A stretch of 64,000 nt of DNA from Azoarcus sp. KH32C (GCF_000349945.1 NC_020516.1:1-64000); one strand, 5' to 3'. Counted from the first letter of the stretch, positions 19,566-30,188 are shown. Program-made: numbers and translations. The notes: generated by a model from the sequence alone, not told the origin.

Positions 19566-20726
19566 ATGACACCTCAGCTTTCAGGCAACTATCGCCGCGT
19601 CTCCCCGAGCGACATCCGCCTGGGGGAGCCGCTGCCCTACGCCGTCTATGACGCGAGCGGCATGCTGCTGCTCAAGGCCGGTTTCGTCATCAACACCGAG
19701 CGGCAGCGCGACGTCCTGGTCGAAAACGGCAGTTACGTCAGTATCGATTCCGCCCAGCCCAAGCCCGCCCGCCCCAATCTGCCGACGGCGACCGTCACCG
19801 AGGAACACAACTCCTTCGAGATGTTCGACCTGCTGAAGGTCCGGCTGAAGCGGACCTTCGACCTGTACAAGTCGGGCGGGTTGACCGACGATTTCGTGCC
19901 GCGCATCGAAGGCATTGCGCTGACGATCCAGGAAGCCTGCACCCACGACACCGACTCCGCGCTCGCCAACCTGCACCTCGACTACGACTCGTCCTACGCG
20001 GTCATCCATCATCTGCAAGCAGCGATGCTGTGCGAGCTGATCGGCAAAAAGCTCGGCGTGCCGGACGACTCGCGCCTGCCGCTGATCAAGGCGGGCCTGA
20101 CGCACGACATCGCGCTGCTCGACATCCAGGACATCCTCGACCGGCAGACCACGCCGCTGATGCCCTTGCAGCGCGAACGCATCAATGCCCATCCGGGCGA
20201 CAGCGAGGCGATCCTCGCCAAACTCGGCGTGCACGAAAAGACCTGGCTCGACGCCGTGCGTCACCACCATGAGCGCCTCGACGGCAGCGGCTATCCGGAT
20301 CATTCGCTCGGTCCGGCAATCAGCCTGCCGACGCGCGTGCTGGCGATCGCCGACATCTACAGCGCGATGGTCCGCGACCGCCCCTACCGCAAGGCCATGG
20401 TATCGACCGAGGCGATGCGCAAGCTGATGCACGAGCAGGGCGAACAGACCGACAGCCGGCTGATCGGCATGATGATCAAGGAGATCGGCGTGTTCCCGCC
20501 CGGAGCCATCGTGCGGCTCGCCAACGGCGAAGTCGCGGTCGTCAAAAAGCGCACGACGAACACCGCATGCCCTCAGGTATATTCCTTCGTCAAACCCAAC
20601 GGCATGCCGATGCTGACCCCTCAGTCGCGCGACACGACTCAGGAGTCCTGCCGCATTGAAGGCATGGTGCCGTTTTCGAATCACCGGGCTTCGGTGGTCG
20701 TCCTGCGCGGCCTCTGGAACCACTAA
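19566..20726 (+). CDS. HD-GYP domain protein with degenerate HD motif
   Basis: A 386-residue protein. The first 110 residues resemble an N-terminal DUF3391-type region; the HD-GYP domain spans about 140-320. HD-GYP enzymes hydrolyse c-di-GMP. The second half of the active site is intact: HHHERLDGSGYP at 233-244 includes the GYP-loop. The first motif reads HDIALLD at 180-186 rather than the usual HDIGK, so the glycine and lysine are missing; activity may be altered. The ATG at 19566 is preferred over a TTG eight codons earlier. A perfect hairpin right at its stop separates it from the hemerythrin gene, suggesting that the two form an oxygen- or NO-responsive c-di-GMP unit. Confidence 0.9.
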   Translation: MTPQLSGNYRRVSPSDIRLGEPLPYAVYDASGMLLLKAGFVINTERQRDVLVENGSYVSIDSAQPKPARPNLPTATVTEEHNSFEMFDLLKVRLKRTFDLYKSGGLTDDFVPRIEGIALTIQEACTHDTDSALANLHLDYDSSYAVIHHLQAAMLCELIGKKLGVPDDSRLPLIKAGLTHDIALLDIQDILDRQTTPLMPLQRERINAHPGDSEAILAKLGVHEKTWLDAVRHHHERLDGSGYPDHSLGPAISLPTRVLAIADIYSAMVRDRPYRKAMVSTEAMRKLMHEQGEQTDSRLIGMMIKEIGVFPPGAIVRLANGEVAVVKKRTTNTACPQVYSFVKPNGMPMLTPQSRDTTQESCRIEGMVPFSNHRASVVVLRGLWNH

Positions 20727-20745
20727 GAGCTCCTCCAGGAGCTCT
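20726..20745 (+). terminator. Hairpin between HD-GYP and hemerythrin genes
   Basis: Perfect 8-bp inverted repeat AGAGCTCC-TCCA-GGAGCTCT starting on the last base of the HD-GYP stop codon. No T run follows, and the hemerythrin ribosome-binding site (AAGGA) begins directly after it. It may be a transcript-processing or attenuation hairpin rather than a full terminator. Confidence 0.5.
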
Positions 20746-20749
20746 AAGG

Positions 20750-21172
20750 ATGCAGGACATGACCCGTTTCGAATGGAAGCCCGAATACTCCGTCAATGAC
20801 GACAAGATCGACGCCCAGCACCAGGAACTGATCGCGATCATCAACGGACTGGCCGAGCAGCTGCGCGCGCCGGACGCCTCCACCGACGACGCACGGACCG
20901 TGTTCGACCACCTCGCTGCCTACGTCACCGCGCACTTCGCCTACGAGGAAGGCCGCATCGCCGAAGCGGGCTATCCGGCCGAGCTCATCGCCGCGCACCA
21001 GGCCGAGCACAACAAGATCCTGCGCCAAGTGCAGGAATTCGAGCAGGTCTTCGAAGGCGGCGACGCCTCCGTGCTCGAACAGCTGATGCCCTTCCTCTAT
21101 GGTGACTGGCTGATCCACCACATCTGCGGCACCGATAAGGACTACGTCCCCTACATCACCGGCAAGCGCTGA
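20750..21172 (+). CDS. Bacteriohemerythrin
   Basis: A 140-residue single-domain hemerythrin with a non-heme di-iron site that binds oxygen (or NO). Ligands are all present: His24 (DAQHQEL), His62 and Glu66 (HFAYEE), His83 and His87 (HQAEH), His124 and Asp129 in WLIHHICGTD; His54 is the likely additional ligand. Translation may start at 20750 or at the second ATG at 20759, which is preceded by CAGGA. It sits right behind the HD-GYP gene, so it may deliver or sense oxygen for that protein (inference), or simply store iron/oxygen for a microaerophilic lifestyle. Confidence 0.95.
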   Translation: MQDMTRFEWKPEYSVNDDKIDAQHQELIAIINGLAEQLRAPDASTDDARTVFDHLAAYVTAHFAYEEGRIAEAGYPAELIAAHQAEHNKILRQVQEFEQVFEGGDASVLEQLMPFLYGDWLIHHICGTDKDYVPYITGKR

Positions 21173-21178
21173 ACACGC

Positions 21179-22666
21179 TCAACGCGACGTGCCGCCCATG
21201 CTCTCCTCGATCACCCGCGCGAGCACGTCGACCGCCGGCAGGATGCGCTCGACCGGCACACTCGCATAACCCAGGTTGAGCCCGGGCCGGGCCTGCTCGG
21301 GGCGGATGTAATACACGGACAGCGGCCGCACGACGACGCCGCGCGACAGCGTCTTCTCGGCGACGCGTGCGTCGTCCACGGCACCGTTGAAGTGGTACAG
21401 CAGGTGGATGCCGGCGTGTCCCCCGGAGCGCGCGATCGCCCCGCCCAACCGGCCCTCCAGCGACTCCTGCAGCGTGTCGCGACGCTCGCGGTAGATGCTG
21501 CGCATGCGCTTGATATGCGCCGAGAAATGCCCTTCGGCGATGAATTCCGCAAGCGCCGCCTGGTCCGTGAGCCTTCCCTCGCGGTACATCTCGCAGTTGC
21601 CGGCGATGAAGCTGTCGACGAGCTCGGGCGGCACCACCAGATAGGCGAAACGCAGCCCCGGATACATCACCTTGCTGAAAGTGCCGAGGTAGATCACGCG
21701 CCGCGAGGTATCCAGCCCGAACATCGACGCGACCGGATTGCTGTGATAGCGCAGCTCGTTGTCGTAGTCGTCCTCGATGATCCACGCCTTGTGGCGGCGC
21801 GCCTGTTCGATGAGCTCCAGGCGACGCTCGACGGCAAGCACGGTTCCCGTCGGATACTGGCTCGATGGCGACACGAAAATGATTTTTGGCGGATTTTCCC
21901 AATCCTGCGCGGTCGGCGCGATCCCTTTCTCGTCGAGCGCGATCGGCACCGTCTGCACGCCCGCCGCGGTCAGCACGTTGCGCGCCCCCCAATAGCCGGG
22001 CTCCTCCATCCACACCCGGTCGCCGGCGTCGCACAACAGTCGCGCGCACAGGTCGAGCGCCTGGTGGGTGCCATTGAAGATCATGATCTGGCGTGGATCG
22101 CAGGACACCAACCGGCTCGAACCGAGGTATTCGGCAAGCGCCACCCGCAAGGGCGCAAACCCCCCCACCGCGTACTGCAAGAGGTGCGACTGGCGCGGGT
22201 GGACGTACTTCGACAACAGCCGCCGCCACACCGCGAACGGAAAGTGCTCGACGTCGGGAATCCCGGGCATGAAGGCACCGTGCTGCACGCGGCTGCTGCT
22301 CGTCATGCGCGCGATCTCGGCGCCGCGCTTCGACAGCAGGTCGGCGCCGCGCTGCATCGCCGCGGGTTGCGGCTCGGTGCGCGTACCGACCGTCGGCAGC
22401 GACTCGCTGACGTAGGTGCCCGAGCCCACGCGCGCCTCCAGGTAGCCCTCGATCATCAACTGGTCGTAGGCCTTCATCACCGTGTTGCGCCCGAGATCCA
22501 ACTCGGCCGCGAGCACGCGCGACGGCGGCAGGCGCGTGCCCGGCCGGATCAGGCGCGCGAGGATCGCCTGGCGCAATGCGAGATACAGGCGCACGCGCAA
22601 CGCCAGTTCCTGCGGCTGCACGCGCAGGTTCTGCAGGATCACATCCCCGATCAGACCGACATCCAT
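21179..22666 (-). CDS. MocR/GabR-family PLP-dependent regulator
   Basis: A 495-residue fusion of a GntR-type winged helix-turn-helix (about 25-90; LPPSRVLAAELDLGRNTVMKAYDQL) and a type I aminotransferase-like domain with the PLP lysine in YLGTFSKVMYPGLRF. MocR proteins such as GabR and PdxR use PLP plus an amine effector. It is divergent from a polyamine/GABA-type transporter and gabD/gabT genes, so activation by GABA or 5-aminovalerate is likely (inference). The ATG at 22666 follows GGGAG at good spacing; a GTG two codons upstream is less likely. Direct repeats typical of MocR operators lie in the intergenic region. Confidence 0.9.
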   Translation of the reverse strand: MDVGLIGDVILQNLRVQPQELALRVRLYLALRQAILARLIRPGTRLPPSRVLAAELDLGRNTVMKAYDQLMIEGYLEARVGSGTYVSESLPTVGTRTEPQPAAMQRGADLLSKRGAEIARMTSSSRVQHGAFMPGIPDVEHFPFAVWRRLLSKYVHPRQSHLLQYAVGGFAPLRVALAEYLGSSRLVSCDPRQIMIFNGTHQALDLCARLLCDAGDRVWMEEPGYWGARNVLTAAGVQTVPIALDEKGIAPTAQDWENPPKIIFVSPSSQYPTGTVLAVERRLELIEQARRHKAWIIEDDYDNELRYHSNPVASMFGLDTSRRVIYLGTFSKVMYPGLRFAYLVVPPELVDSFIAGNCEMYREGRLTDQAALAEFIAEGHFSAHIKRMRSIYRERRDTLQESLEGRLGGAIARSGGHAGIHLLYHFNGAVDDARVAEKTLSRGVVVRPLSVYYIRPEQARPGLNLGYASVPVERILPAVDVLARVIEESMGGTSR

Positions 22667-22690
22667 CGCCACTCCCGAATTGTGTCGTGC

Positions 22691-22726
22691 AAAATTGGCT
22701 CCTGCAAATCCGCTAAAATTGGTTCC
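22691..22726. promoter_or_regulatory. Direct-repeat operator for MocR regulator
   Basis: AAAATTGGCTCC at 22691-22702 and AAAATTGGTTCC at 22715-22726 are near-identical direct repeats 24 bases apart, about two helical turns, in the divergent promoter region. An inverted related half (CCATTTTGCGCC) follows at about 22737. Direct repeats are the usual binding sites of MocR/GabR proteins. Confidence 0.6.
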
Positions 22727-22852
22727 CTACAGGGCGCCATTTTGCGCCTAAACTCCTTTCAACGACGAGGATATTCGTAATCCCCGCGAACCGGATCCGT
22801 CCAAAAGAGACAGACCGTTCGCCTGAGAAACACACTGGAGGAGAACCACTTG

Positions 22853-24007
22853 ATGTGGAGAGAACCTTTTGCGACCATGGAAAGCGCAGGTGCCAACTCG
22901 GGTACTGATATGCGCGATGACGTCTTGGTCTCGTTCAGCCACGTGCAGAAAACTTACGACGGCGAAACGCTGATCGTAAAGGATCTCGACCTCGACATCC
23001 GCCGTGGCGAATTCCTCACGCTCCTCGGCCCCTCGGGTTCTGGCAAGACGACCTGCCTGATGATGCTCGCCGGCTTCGAAACGCCGACCTCGGGCGAGAT
23101 CCGCCTCGGCGGCCGCATCATCAACCGCCAGCCACCGCACAAGCGCAACATCGGCATGGTGTTCCAGAACTACGCGCTGTTCCCGCACATGACGGTGCTG
23201 GAGAATCTGCGCTTCCCGCTGTCGGTGCGCAAGATGCCCGCCGCCGAAATCGACGCGAAGGTCAAACGCGCGCTCGACATGGTGCAGCTCGGCAGCTTCG
23301 CGAACCGCTATCCGCAGCAGCTCTCCGGCGGCCAGCAGCAGCGCATCGCGCTTGCCCGCGCGCTGGTGTTCGAGCCCCAGTTGGTGCTGATGGACGAGCC
23401 GCTTGGCGCGCTCGACAAGCAGTTGCGCGAGCACATGCAGCTCGAAATCAAGCACATCCACGAATCCCTCGGCGTCACCTTCGTCTTCGTCACCCATGAT
23501 CAGGGCGAAGCGCTGACGATGTCCGACCGCATCGCGGTCTTCAACCACGGCGTGATCCAGCAGATCGACACGCCCAGCGCCCTCTACGAAAACCCGACCA
23601 ACGCCTTCGTCGCGAACTTCATCGGCGAAAACAACGCGCTGGACGGCAAAGTCGTTTCCTCCAGGGACGGCGTCACCCACGTCGCACTGCCCGACGGTAC
23701 CCAACTGCGCGCCCGCACGGGCGACGCGGGCGGCGCCGGCAGCACGGCGCTGGTGTCGATCCGGCCCGAACGCGTGAGCCTCGCGCGCCCCGACAGCACG
23801 GCAGAAAACCGTCTGCGCGCGACCGTACTCGAGCAGATCTATCTCGGCGACCACATCCGCCTGCGCATGCAAGTGGCAGGCTGCAACAACTTCACGATGA
23901 AGACGCCGATTTCCCGGATCAGCCGCTGCCCGAATGCCGGCGAAAGTGTCGATATCGACCTCTCGCCCGACCATCTGCTCGCCCTCGCTCCGCCGCAAGG
24001 CGCCTGA
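22853..24007 (+). CDS. potA: Spermidine/putrescine-type ABC transporter ATPase
   Basis: A 384-residue ATP-binding subunit of a polyamine/opine-type importer (PotA/PotG group). Walker A GPSGSGKTT, the Q-loop FQNYALFPHMT, the signature LSGGQQQRIALARAL, Walker B LVLMDEPLGALD and the switch histidine in FVTHDQ are all present. A C-terminal TOBE domain (from about 270) follows. The ATG at 22853 follows a GGAGGAG ribosome-binding site. First gene of the transporter-gabD-gabT operon; substrate inferred as GABA, 5-aminovalerate or a polyamine. Confidence 0.93.
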   Translation: MWREPFATMESAGANSGTDMRDDVLVSFSHVQKTYDGETLIVKDLDLDIRRGEFLTLLGPSGSGKTTCLMMLAGFETPTSGEIRLGGRIINRQPPHKRNIGMVFQNYALFPHMTVLENLRFPLSVRKMPAAEIDAKVKRALDMVQLGSFANRYPQQLSGGQQQRIALARALVFEPQLVLMDEPLGALDKQLREHMQLEIKHIHESLGVTFVFVTHDQGEALTMSDRIAVFNHGVIQQIDTPSALYENPTNAFVANFIGENNALDGKVVSSRDGVTHVALPDGTQLRARTGDAGGAGSTALVSIRPERVSLARPDSTAENRLRATVLEQIYLGDHIRLRMQVAGCNNFTMKTPISRISRCPNAGESVDIDLSPDHLLALAPPQGA

Positions 24008-24120
24008 GCGGGCAACAGCGGAAACGGACGACGCCGCGCGTCCGCCGTGCATTCGCGGCACATCCAAAACTCGAATCGATCGCTCACGCAACGCCACCCG
24101 TCCATGGAGGTTGTAGCAAC

Positions 24121-25158
24121 ATGAAGACCAGACTGCTCGCCAGCATCATCGCCGGTTTCGCCGGCATCGCCACTGTCGGAATCGCTTACGCCGACGTCAC
24201 CGTGATCTCCTTCGGCGGCGCATCGCAGAAGGCGCAGGACAAGGCCTACTACCAGCCCTTCGCCACCGCGAGCGGCACGAAGGTCGTCGCCGGCGAATAC
24301 AACGGCGAACAGGCCAAGATCAAGGCCATGGTCGAAGCCAAGAACGTCAACTGGGACGTCGTCGAAGTCGAATCGCCCGAACTCGTCCGCGGCTGCGAGG
24401 AAGGCCTGTACGAGAAGCTCGACTACGCGAAGATCGGCAACAAGGCCGACTTCGTGCCCGAAGCCGTGACCGAATGCGGCATCGGCACCTTCGTGTGGTC
24501 GACGGTGCTCGCCTACAACGCCGACAAGGTCAAGACCGCACCGACGTCGTGGGCCGATTTCTGGGACGTCAAGAAATTCCCCGGCAAGCGCAGCCTGCGC
24601 AAGGGCGCGAAGTACACGCTCGAATTCGCGCTGCTCGCCGACGGCGTCAAGCCCGCCGATGTCTACAAGGTGCTGGCGACCAAGGAAGGCGTGAACCGCG
24701 CCTTCGCCAAGCTCGACCAGCTGAAGCCGAATATCCAGTGGTGGGAAGCGGGCGCGCAGCCGCCGCAACTGCTCGCCGCCGGCGACGTCGTGATGAGCTC
24801 GGCCTACAACGGCCGCATCGCCGCCGCGCAGAAGGAAGGCAAGAACCTGAAGGTCGTCTGGAACGGCAGCATCTACGACTTCGACTTCTGGGCGATCCCG
24901 AAGGGCACGCCGCAGAAGGAAGCCGCGTACAAGTTCATCCAGTTCGCGTCGAAGCCGGAAAACCAGCGCATCTACTCGGGTGAGATCCCCTACGGCCCGA
25001 CCAACAAGGCCGCCGTCGGCGGTATGGATGCGAAGGTCGCGGCCGGCCTGCCGACCGCCCCGGCGAACCTGAACGGCGCCTTCGCGACGAGCACCCAGTT
25101 CTGGGTCGAGTACGGCGAAGACCTCGAACAGCGCTTCAACGCCTGGGCGGCTCGCTAA
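24121..25158 (+). CDS. potD: Periplasmic polyamine/GABA-type binding protein
   Basis: A 345-residue solute-binding protein of the PotD/PotF family (extracellular solute-binding family 1). It has a cleavable signal peptide ending near IAYADV (about residue 24). The mature part contains FGGASQKAQDKAYYQPF and the aromatic/acidic segments WDVVEVESPELVRG and WWEAGAQPPQLLAAGDV typical of polyamine-type binding pockets. Second gene of the operon, after a 113-base gap that may hold a processing site. Ligand specificity is not readable; the catabolic neighbours suggest GABA, 5-aminovalerate or putrescine. Confidence 0.92.
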   Translation: MKTRLLASIIAGFAGIATVGIAYADVTVISFGGASQKAQDKAYYQPFATASGTKVVAGEYNGEQAKIKAMVEAKNVNWDVVEVESPELVRGCEEGLYEKLDYAKIGNKADFVPEAVTECGIGTFVWSTVLAYNADKVKTAPTSWADFWDVKKFPGKRSLRKGAKYTLEFALLADGVKPADVYKVLATKEGVNRAFAKLDQLKPNIQWWEAGAQPPQLLAAGDVVMSSAYNGRIAAAQKEGKNLKVVWNGSIYDFDFWAIPKGTPQKEAAYKFIQFASKPENQRIYSGEIPYGPTNKAAVGGMDAKVAAGLPTAPANLNGAFATSTQFWVEYGEDLEQRFNAWAAR

Positions 25159-25237
25159 GCCCTTCCTGCAAGACCATTGCTGTCAATGACGCGCGGCGCC
25201 TGCGGGCGCCCGCGTCGACCCACGCACGGAAATTTCC

Positions 25238-26503
25238 ATGACGACCGCCAGCGAAACCCTCGATGCCTTTTCCGGTGGCACCGTGCCACTGAAGAAGCGA
25301 CTGCGGCAGGCCGAGCGCCGCAAGAAACTCCTGTTCGGCGCCCTGATCCTGCCCCTGGCGGTCTTCGTGCTGCTGACCTTCGTCGTGCCGATCGTGTCGC
25401 TGCTCAAGCACAGCGTCGCGAACCCCGAGGTGCACGACAACCTGCCCGACACCGTCGCCCTGCTGAAAGGCTGGAAGGCCGCGAACGGCGCGCCGGATGA
25501 AGCGACTTTCGCCGCCCTGGCGCGCGAACTCGACGCCGCGAAAGGCGGCCCGGGAATCGCTGCCGTCGCCCGCCGCCTGAACCGCGAGCAGGCCGGCTAC
25601 CGCTCGCTGATCATGAAGACCGCGCGCGCCGTGCCGCTCGAAGCCGGCGCCGCCGCCCGCGACACGCTGATCGGCGTCGACGAGCGCTGGGGCCAGACCG
25701 AGATCTGGCAGGCGCTGCAGCGCGCCGGCGATCCGGTCACGCCCTTCTATCTCCTCGCCGCGGTCGATCTGACGACCGACGAGCACGGCGACATCGCGAA
25801 GGCGCCCGCCGAGGAAGCGGTGTACATGGACGTGCTGCTCCGCACCTTCCGCATGGCGCTGATCGTCACTGCGCTGTGCCTCGCGCTCGGTTTCCCGCTC
25901 GCCTACCTGATGGTGAGCCTGCCGACGCGCCACGCCAACCTCGTGATGATCTGCGTGCTGCTGCCCTTCTGGACCTCGGTGCTGGTGCGCGTCGCCGCGT
26001 GGATCGTGCTGCTGCAGAACGAGGGCCTCGTCAATCAGCTGCTGATGGCGCTGGGCATCACGGACGGTCCGATCCAGCTGCTCTTCAACAACATCGGCGT
26101 GTATATCGCGATGACCCACATCCTGCTGCCCTTCATGGTGCTGCCGCTCTTCTCGGTGATGAAAGGAATCTCGCCGGTCTATCTACGCGCCGCCGTGTCG
26201 CTCGGCTGCCCGCCCTTCAAGAGCTTCTGGAAGGTGTATTTCCCGCAGACGCTGCCGGGCATCGGCGCCGGCGCGCTGCTCGTGTTCATCATGAGCATGG
26301 GCTACTACATCACCCCCGCGCTCTTGGGCGGACCGAAGGAGCAGATGATCAGCTACTTCATCGCCTTCTACACCAACCAGACCATCAACTGGGGCATGGC
26401 CGCGGCGCTCTCGGCGGTGCTGCTCGCCGCGACGATGGTGCTGTACGTCTTCTACGCCCGCTACCTCGGCCCGACCCGCGGTAACAAGGCCAAGTCGCGC
26501 TAA
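25238..26503 (+). CDS. potB: ABC transporter permease (PotB/PotH-like)
   Basis: A 421-residue inner-membrane permease. One hydrophobic segment (LLFGALILPLAVFVLLTFVVPIV) is followed by an unusually long periplasmic loop of about 130 residues, then the five-helix permease core with the EAA-like loop around RAAVSLGCPPFKSFWKVYFPQTLPGIGAG. The core matches PotB/PotH; the long loop makes it longer than the E. coli proteins (about 275-317). It is followed 8 bases later by the second permease. Confidence 0.92.
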   Translation: MTTASETLDAFSGGTVPLKKRLRQAERRKKLLFGALILPLAVFVLLTFVVPIVSLLKHSVANPEVHDNLPDTVALLKGWKAANGAPDEATFAALARELDAAKGGPGIAAVARRLNREQAGYRSLIMKTARAVPLEAGAAARDTLIGVDERWGQTEIWQALQRAGDPVTPFYLLAAVDLTTDEHGDIAKAPAEEAVYMDVLLRTFRMALIVTALCLALGFPLAYLMVSLPTRHANLVMICVLLPFWTSVLVRVAAWIVLLQNEGLVNQLLMALGITDGPIQLLFNNIGVYIAMTHILLPFMVLPLFSVMKGISPVYLRAAVSLGCPPFKSFWKVYFPQTLPGIGAGALLVFIMSMGYYITPALLGGPKEQMISYFIAFYTNQTINWGMAAALSAVLLAATMVLYVFYARYLGPTRGNKAKSR

Positions 26504-26510
26504 AGGAGCT

Positions 26511-27344
26511 ATGACGATGCTGCAACCCTACGCCTCGCCCCTCGAACGCGCCTGGTACTACGGCCTGCGCGGACTCGTCGGCCTGATCCTGCTGTACCTG
26601 ATGCTGCCGATCCTCGCGATCGTGCCGCTCTCGTTCAACGCCGACAGCTTCCTGCTCTACCCGATGTCGGGCTTCTCGCTGCGCTGGTACGAGGAAATCC
26701 TGACCTCCGCGGCGTGGCGCCAGTCGATGGGCAACAGCCTGATCGTGTCGCCCTTCGCGACGCTGCTCGCCACCGTGATCGGCACCGTCGCGTCGATCGG
26801 GCTCGTGCGCGCCGACTTCCCCGGCAAGGCGCTGCTGACCGCGGTGCTGATCTCGCCGATGGTCGTGCCGGTCGTGATCGTCGGTGTCGCGATGTACATC
26901 TTCTTCGCGCCGCTCGGCCTGACCGGCAGCTACACCGGCCTCGTCATCGCCCACGCGGTGCTCGGCGTGCCCTTCGTCGTCACGACCGTCACGGCGACGC
27001 TGCAGGGCTTCGACTTCAACCTCGTGCGCGCCGCGAGCAGCCTCGGCGCCAACCCGGTGACGACCTTCTTCCGCGTGACGCTGCCGCAGGTCGCCCCGGG
27101 CGTGATATCGGGCGCGTTGTTTGCCTTCGCGACCTCGTTCGACGAAGTCGTCGTCACGCTGTTCCTGGCGAGCCCCGAACAGGCGACGCTGCCGCGCCAG
27201 ATGTTCTCCGGCATCCGCGAGAACATCAGCCCGGCGATCGCCGCGGTCGCGACGATCCTGATCCTGTTGTCGACGCTGATGCTGCTCACCCTCGAAGGCC
27301 TGCGCCGGCGCAACGAACGCATGCGCGGCGCACGCCCCGCCTGA
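26511..27344 (+). CDS. potC: ABC transporter permease (PotC/PotI-like)
   Basis: A 277-residue permease with six predicted membrane segments. The EAA loop is RAASSLGANPVTTFFRVTLPQ, followed by VAPGVISGALFAF and the conserved FATSFDEVVVTLFL, typical of PotC/PotI. The ATG at 26511 follows AGGAG; another ATG three codons later is possible. It partners the preceding permease and the ATPase. A GGAG-preceded gabD-like gene follows after 25 bases, so uptake and catabolism are in one operon. Confidence 0.93.
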   Translation: MTMLQPYASPLERAWYYGLRGLVGLILLYLMLPILAIVPLSFNADSFLLYPMSGFSLRWYEEILTSAAWRQSMGNSLIVSPFATLLATVIGTVASIGLVRADFPGKALLTAVLISPMVVPVVIVGVAMYIFFAPLGLTGSYTGLVIAHAVLGVPFVVTTVTATLQGFDFNLVRAASSLGANPVTTFFRVTLPQVAPGVISGALFAFATSFDEVVVTLFLASPEQATLPRQMFSGIRENISPAIAAVATILILLSTLMLLTLEGLRRRNERMRGARPA

Positions 27345-27369
27345 TCCGACCCCCAAGGAGACACCCGAC

Positions 27370-28830
27370 ATGAGTCTGCAACTGAAAGACGCGAACCTCT
27401 TCCGCACCCAGTGCTTTGTGGCCGGCGAATGGTCCGGCGCCGACAGCGGCGCGGCGATCGAAGTCCACAACCCCGCCACCGGCGAACTGCTCGGCACCGT
27501 ACCGAAGATGGGTCGCGCCGAGACGCGCCGCGCGATCGATGCCGCGAACGCCGCCTGGCCCGCCTGGCGTGCGCTGACCGCCGGCTCCCGCGCCAAGGTC
27601 CTGCGCAAGTGGTTCGACCTGATCGTCGAGAACCAGGAAGACCTCGCCCGCCTGATGACCTCCGAGCAGGGCAAGCCGCTCACCGAAGCGCGCGGCGAAG
27701 TGCTGTACGCCGCCTCCTTCATCGAATGGTTCGCCGAGGAAGGCAAGCGCATCTACGGCGACGTGATCCCCGGCCACCAGCCCGACAAGCGCATCGTCGT
27801 CACGAAGGAGCCGATCGGCGTGTGCGCCGCGATCACGCCGTGGAACTTCCCGCTCGCGATGATCACCCGCAAGGCCGGCCCGGCGCTCGCCGCCGGCTGC
27901 ACGATGGTGCTCAAGCCCGCGAGCCAGACCCCGCACTCGGCGCTCGCACTCGCGGCGTTGGCCGAACGCGCCGGCGTGCCGAAGGGCGTGTTCAGCGTCG
28001 TCACGGGCTCCGCGACCGAGATCGGCGGTGAGCTGACCGAGAACCCGATCGTCCGCAAGCTGACCTTCACCGGCTCGACCGAGATCGGCATCAAGCTTGC
28101 CGCCCAGTGCGCGCCGACGATCAAGAAGTTGTCGCTGGAACTCGGCGGCAACGCGCCCTTCATCGTCTTCGACGATGCCGACCTCGACGCCGCGGTCGAA
28201 GGCGCGCTCGCGTCGAAGTACCGCAACACCGGCCAGACCTGCGTCTGCGCGAACCGCCTGCTGGTGCAGGACAGCGTCTATGACGCCTTCGCCGACAAGC
28301 TCGCCGCGGCGGTCGCCAAGCTCAAGGTCGGCAACGGCCTCGCCGAAGGCACGACCCAGGGCCCGCTGATCGACATGAACGCGGTCGAGAAAGTCGAGGA
28401 GCACATCGAGGACGCCGTCTCCAAGGGCGCCCGCGTGATCGCCGGCGGCCGCCGCCACGAGCTCGGCCGCACCTTCTTCCAGCCGACGATCCTCGCCGAC
28501 GTGACCCCGGCGATGAAGGTCGCCCGCGAAGAGACTTTCGGCCCGGTCGCGCCGCTCTTCCGCTTCAAGGACGAGGCCGAGGCGATCCGCATGGCGAACG
28601 ACACCGAGTTCGGGCTCGCCGCCTACTTCTACGCCGCCAACATGAACCGCGTGTGGCGTGTTTCTGGCGCGCTCGAGTACGGCATCGTCGGCATCAACAC
28701 CGGGATCATCTCGACCGAAGTCGCGCCTTTCGGCGGTATGAAGTCGTCCGGCCTCGGCCGCGAAGGCTCGAAGTACGGCATCGAGGACTACCTGGAAATC
28801 AAGTACCTGTGCATGGGCGGCGTGCAATAA
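27370..28830 (+). CDS. gabD: Succinate/glutarate-semialdehyde dehydrogenase
   Basis: A 486-residue aldehyde dehydrogenase of the GabD/DavD group. NAD(P)-dependent oxidation of succinate semialdehyde to succinate or glutarate semialdehyde to glutarate. The nucleophile is Cys291 (GQTCVCANR), the general base Glu lies in LELGGNAPF near 257, and the cofactor-binding TPWNFPLAM and FTGSTEIG segments are intact. Together with the transaminase downstream it completes the two-step conversion of a 4- or 5-carbon omega-amino acid to a dicarboxylate. Which substrate is used cannot be told from the sequence; gcdH and a CoA-transferase 6 kb away favour the C5 route. Confidence 0.93.
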   Translation: MSLQLKDANLFRTQCFVAGEWSGADSGAAIEVHNPATGELLGTVPKMGRAETRRAIDAANAAWPAWRALTAGSRAKVLRKWFDLIVENQEDLARLMTSEQGKPLTEARGEVLYAASFIEWFAEEGKRIYGDVIPGHQPDKRIVVTKEPIGVCAAITPWNFPLAMITRKAGPALAAGCTMVLKPASQTPHSALALAALAERAGVPKGVFSVVTGSATEIGGELTENPIVRKLTFTGSTEIGIKLAAQCAPTIKKLSLELGGNAPFIVFDDADLDAAVEGALASKYRNTGQTCVCANRLLVQDSVYDAFADKLAAAVAKLKVGNGLAEGTTQGPLIDMNAVEKVEEHIEDAVSKGARVIAGGRRHELGRTFFQPTILADVTPAMKVAREETFGPVAPLFRFKDEAEAIRMANDTEFGLAAYFYAANMNRVWRVSGALEYGIVGINTGIISTEVAPFGGMKSSGLGREGSKYGIEDYLEIKYLCMGGVQ

Positions 28831-28877
28831 GCGCCGCCGCCAAAAACCGGATCCCATAAGGACATCAAGGAGAACGC

Positions 28878-30188
<1,311 letters not shown>

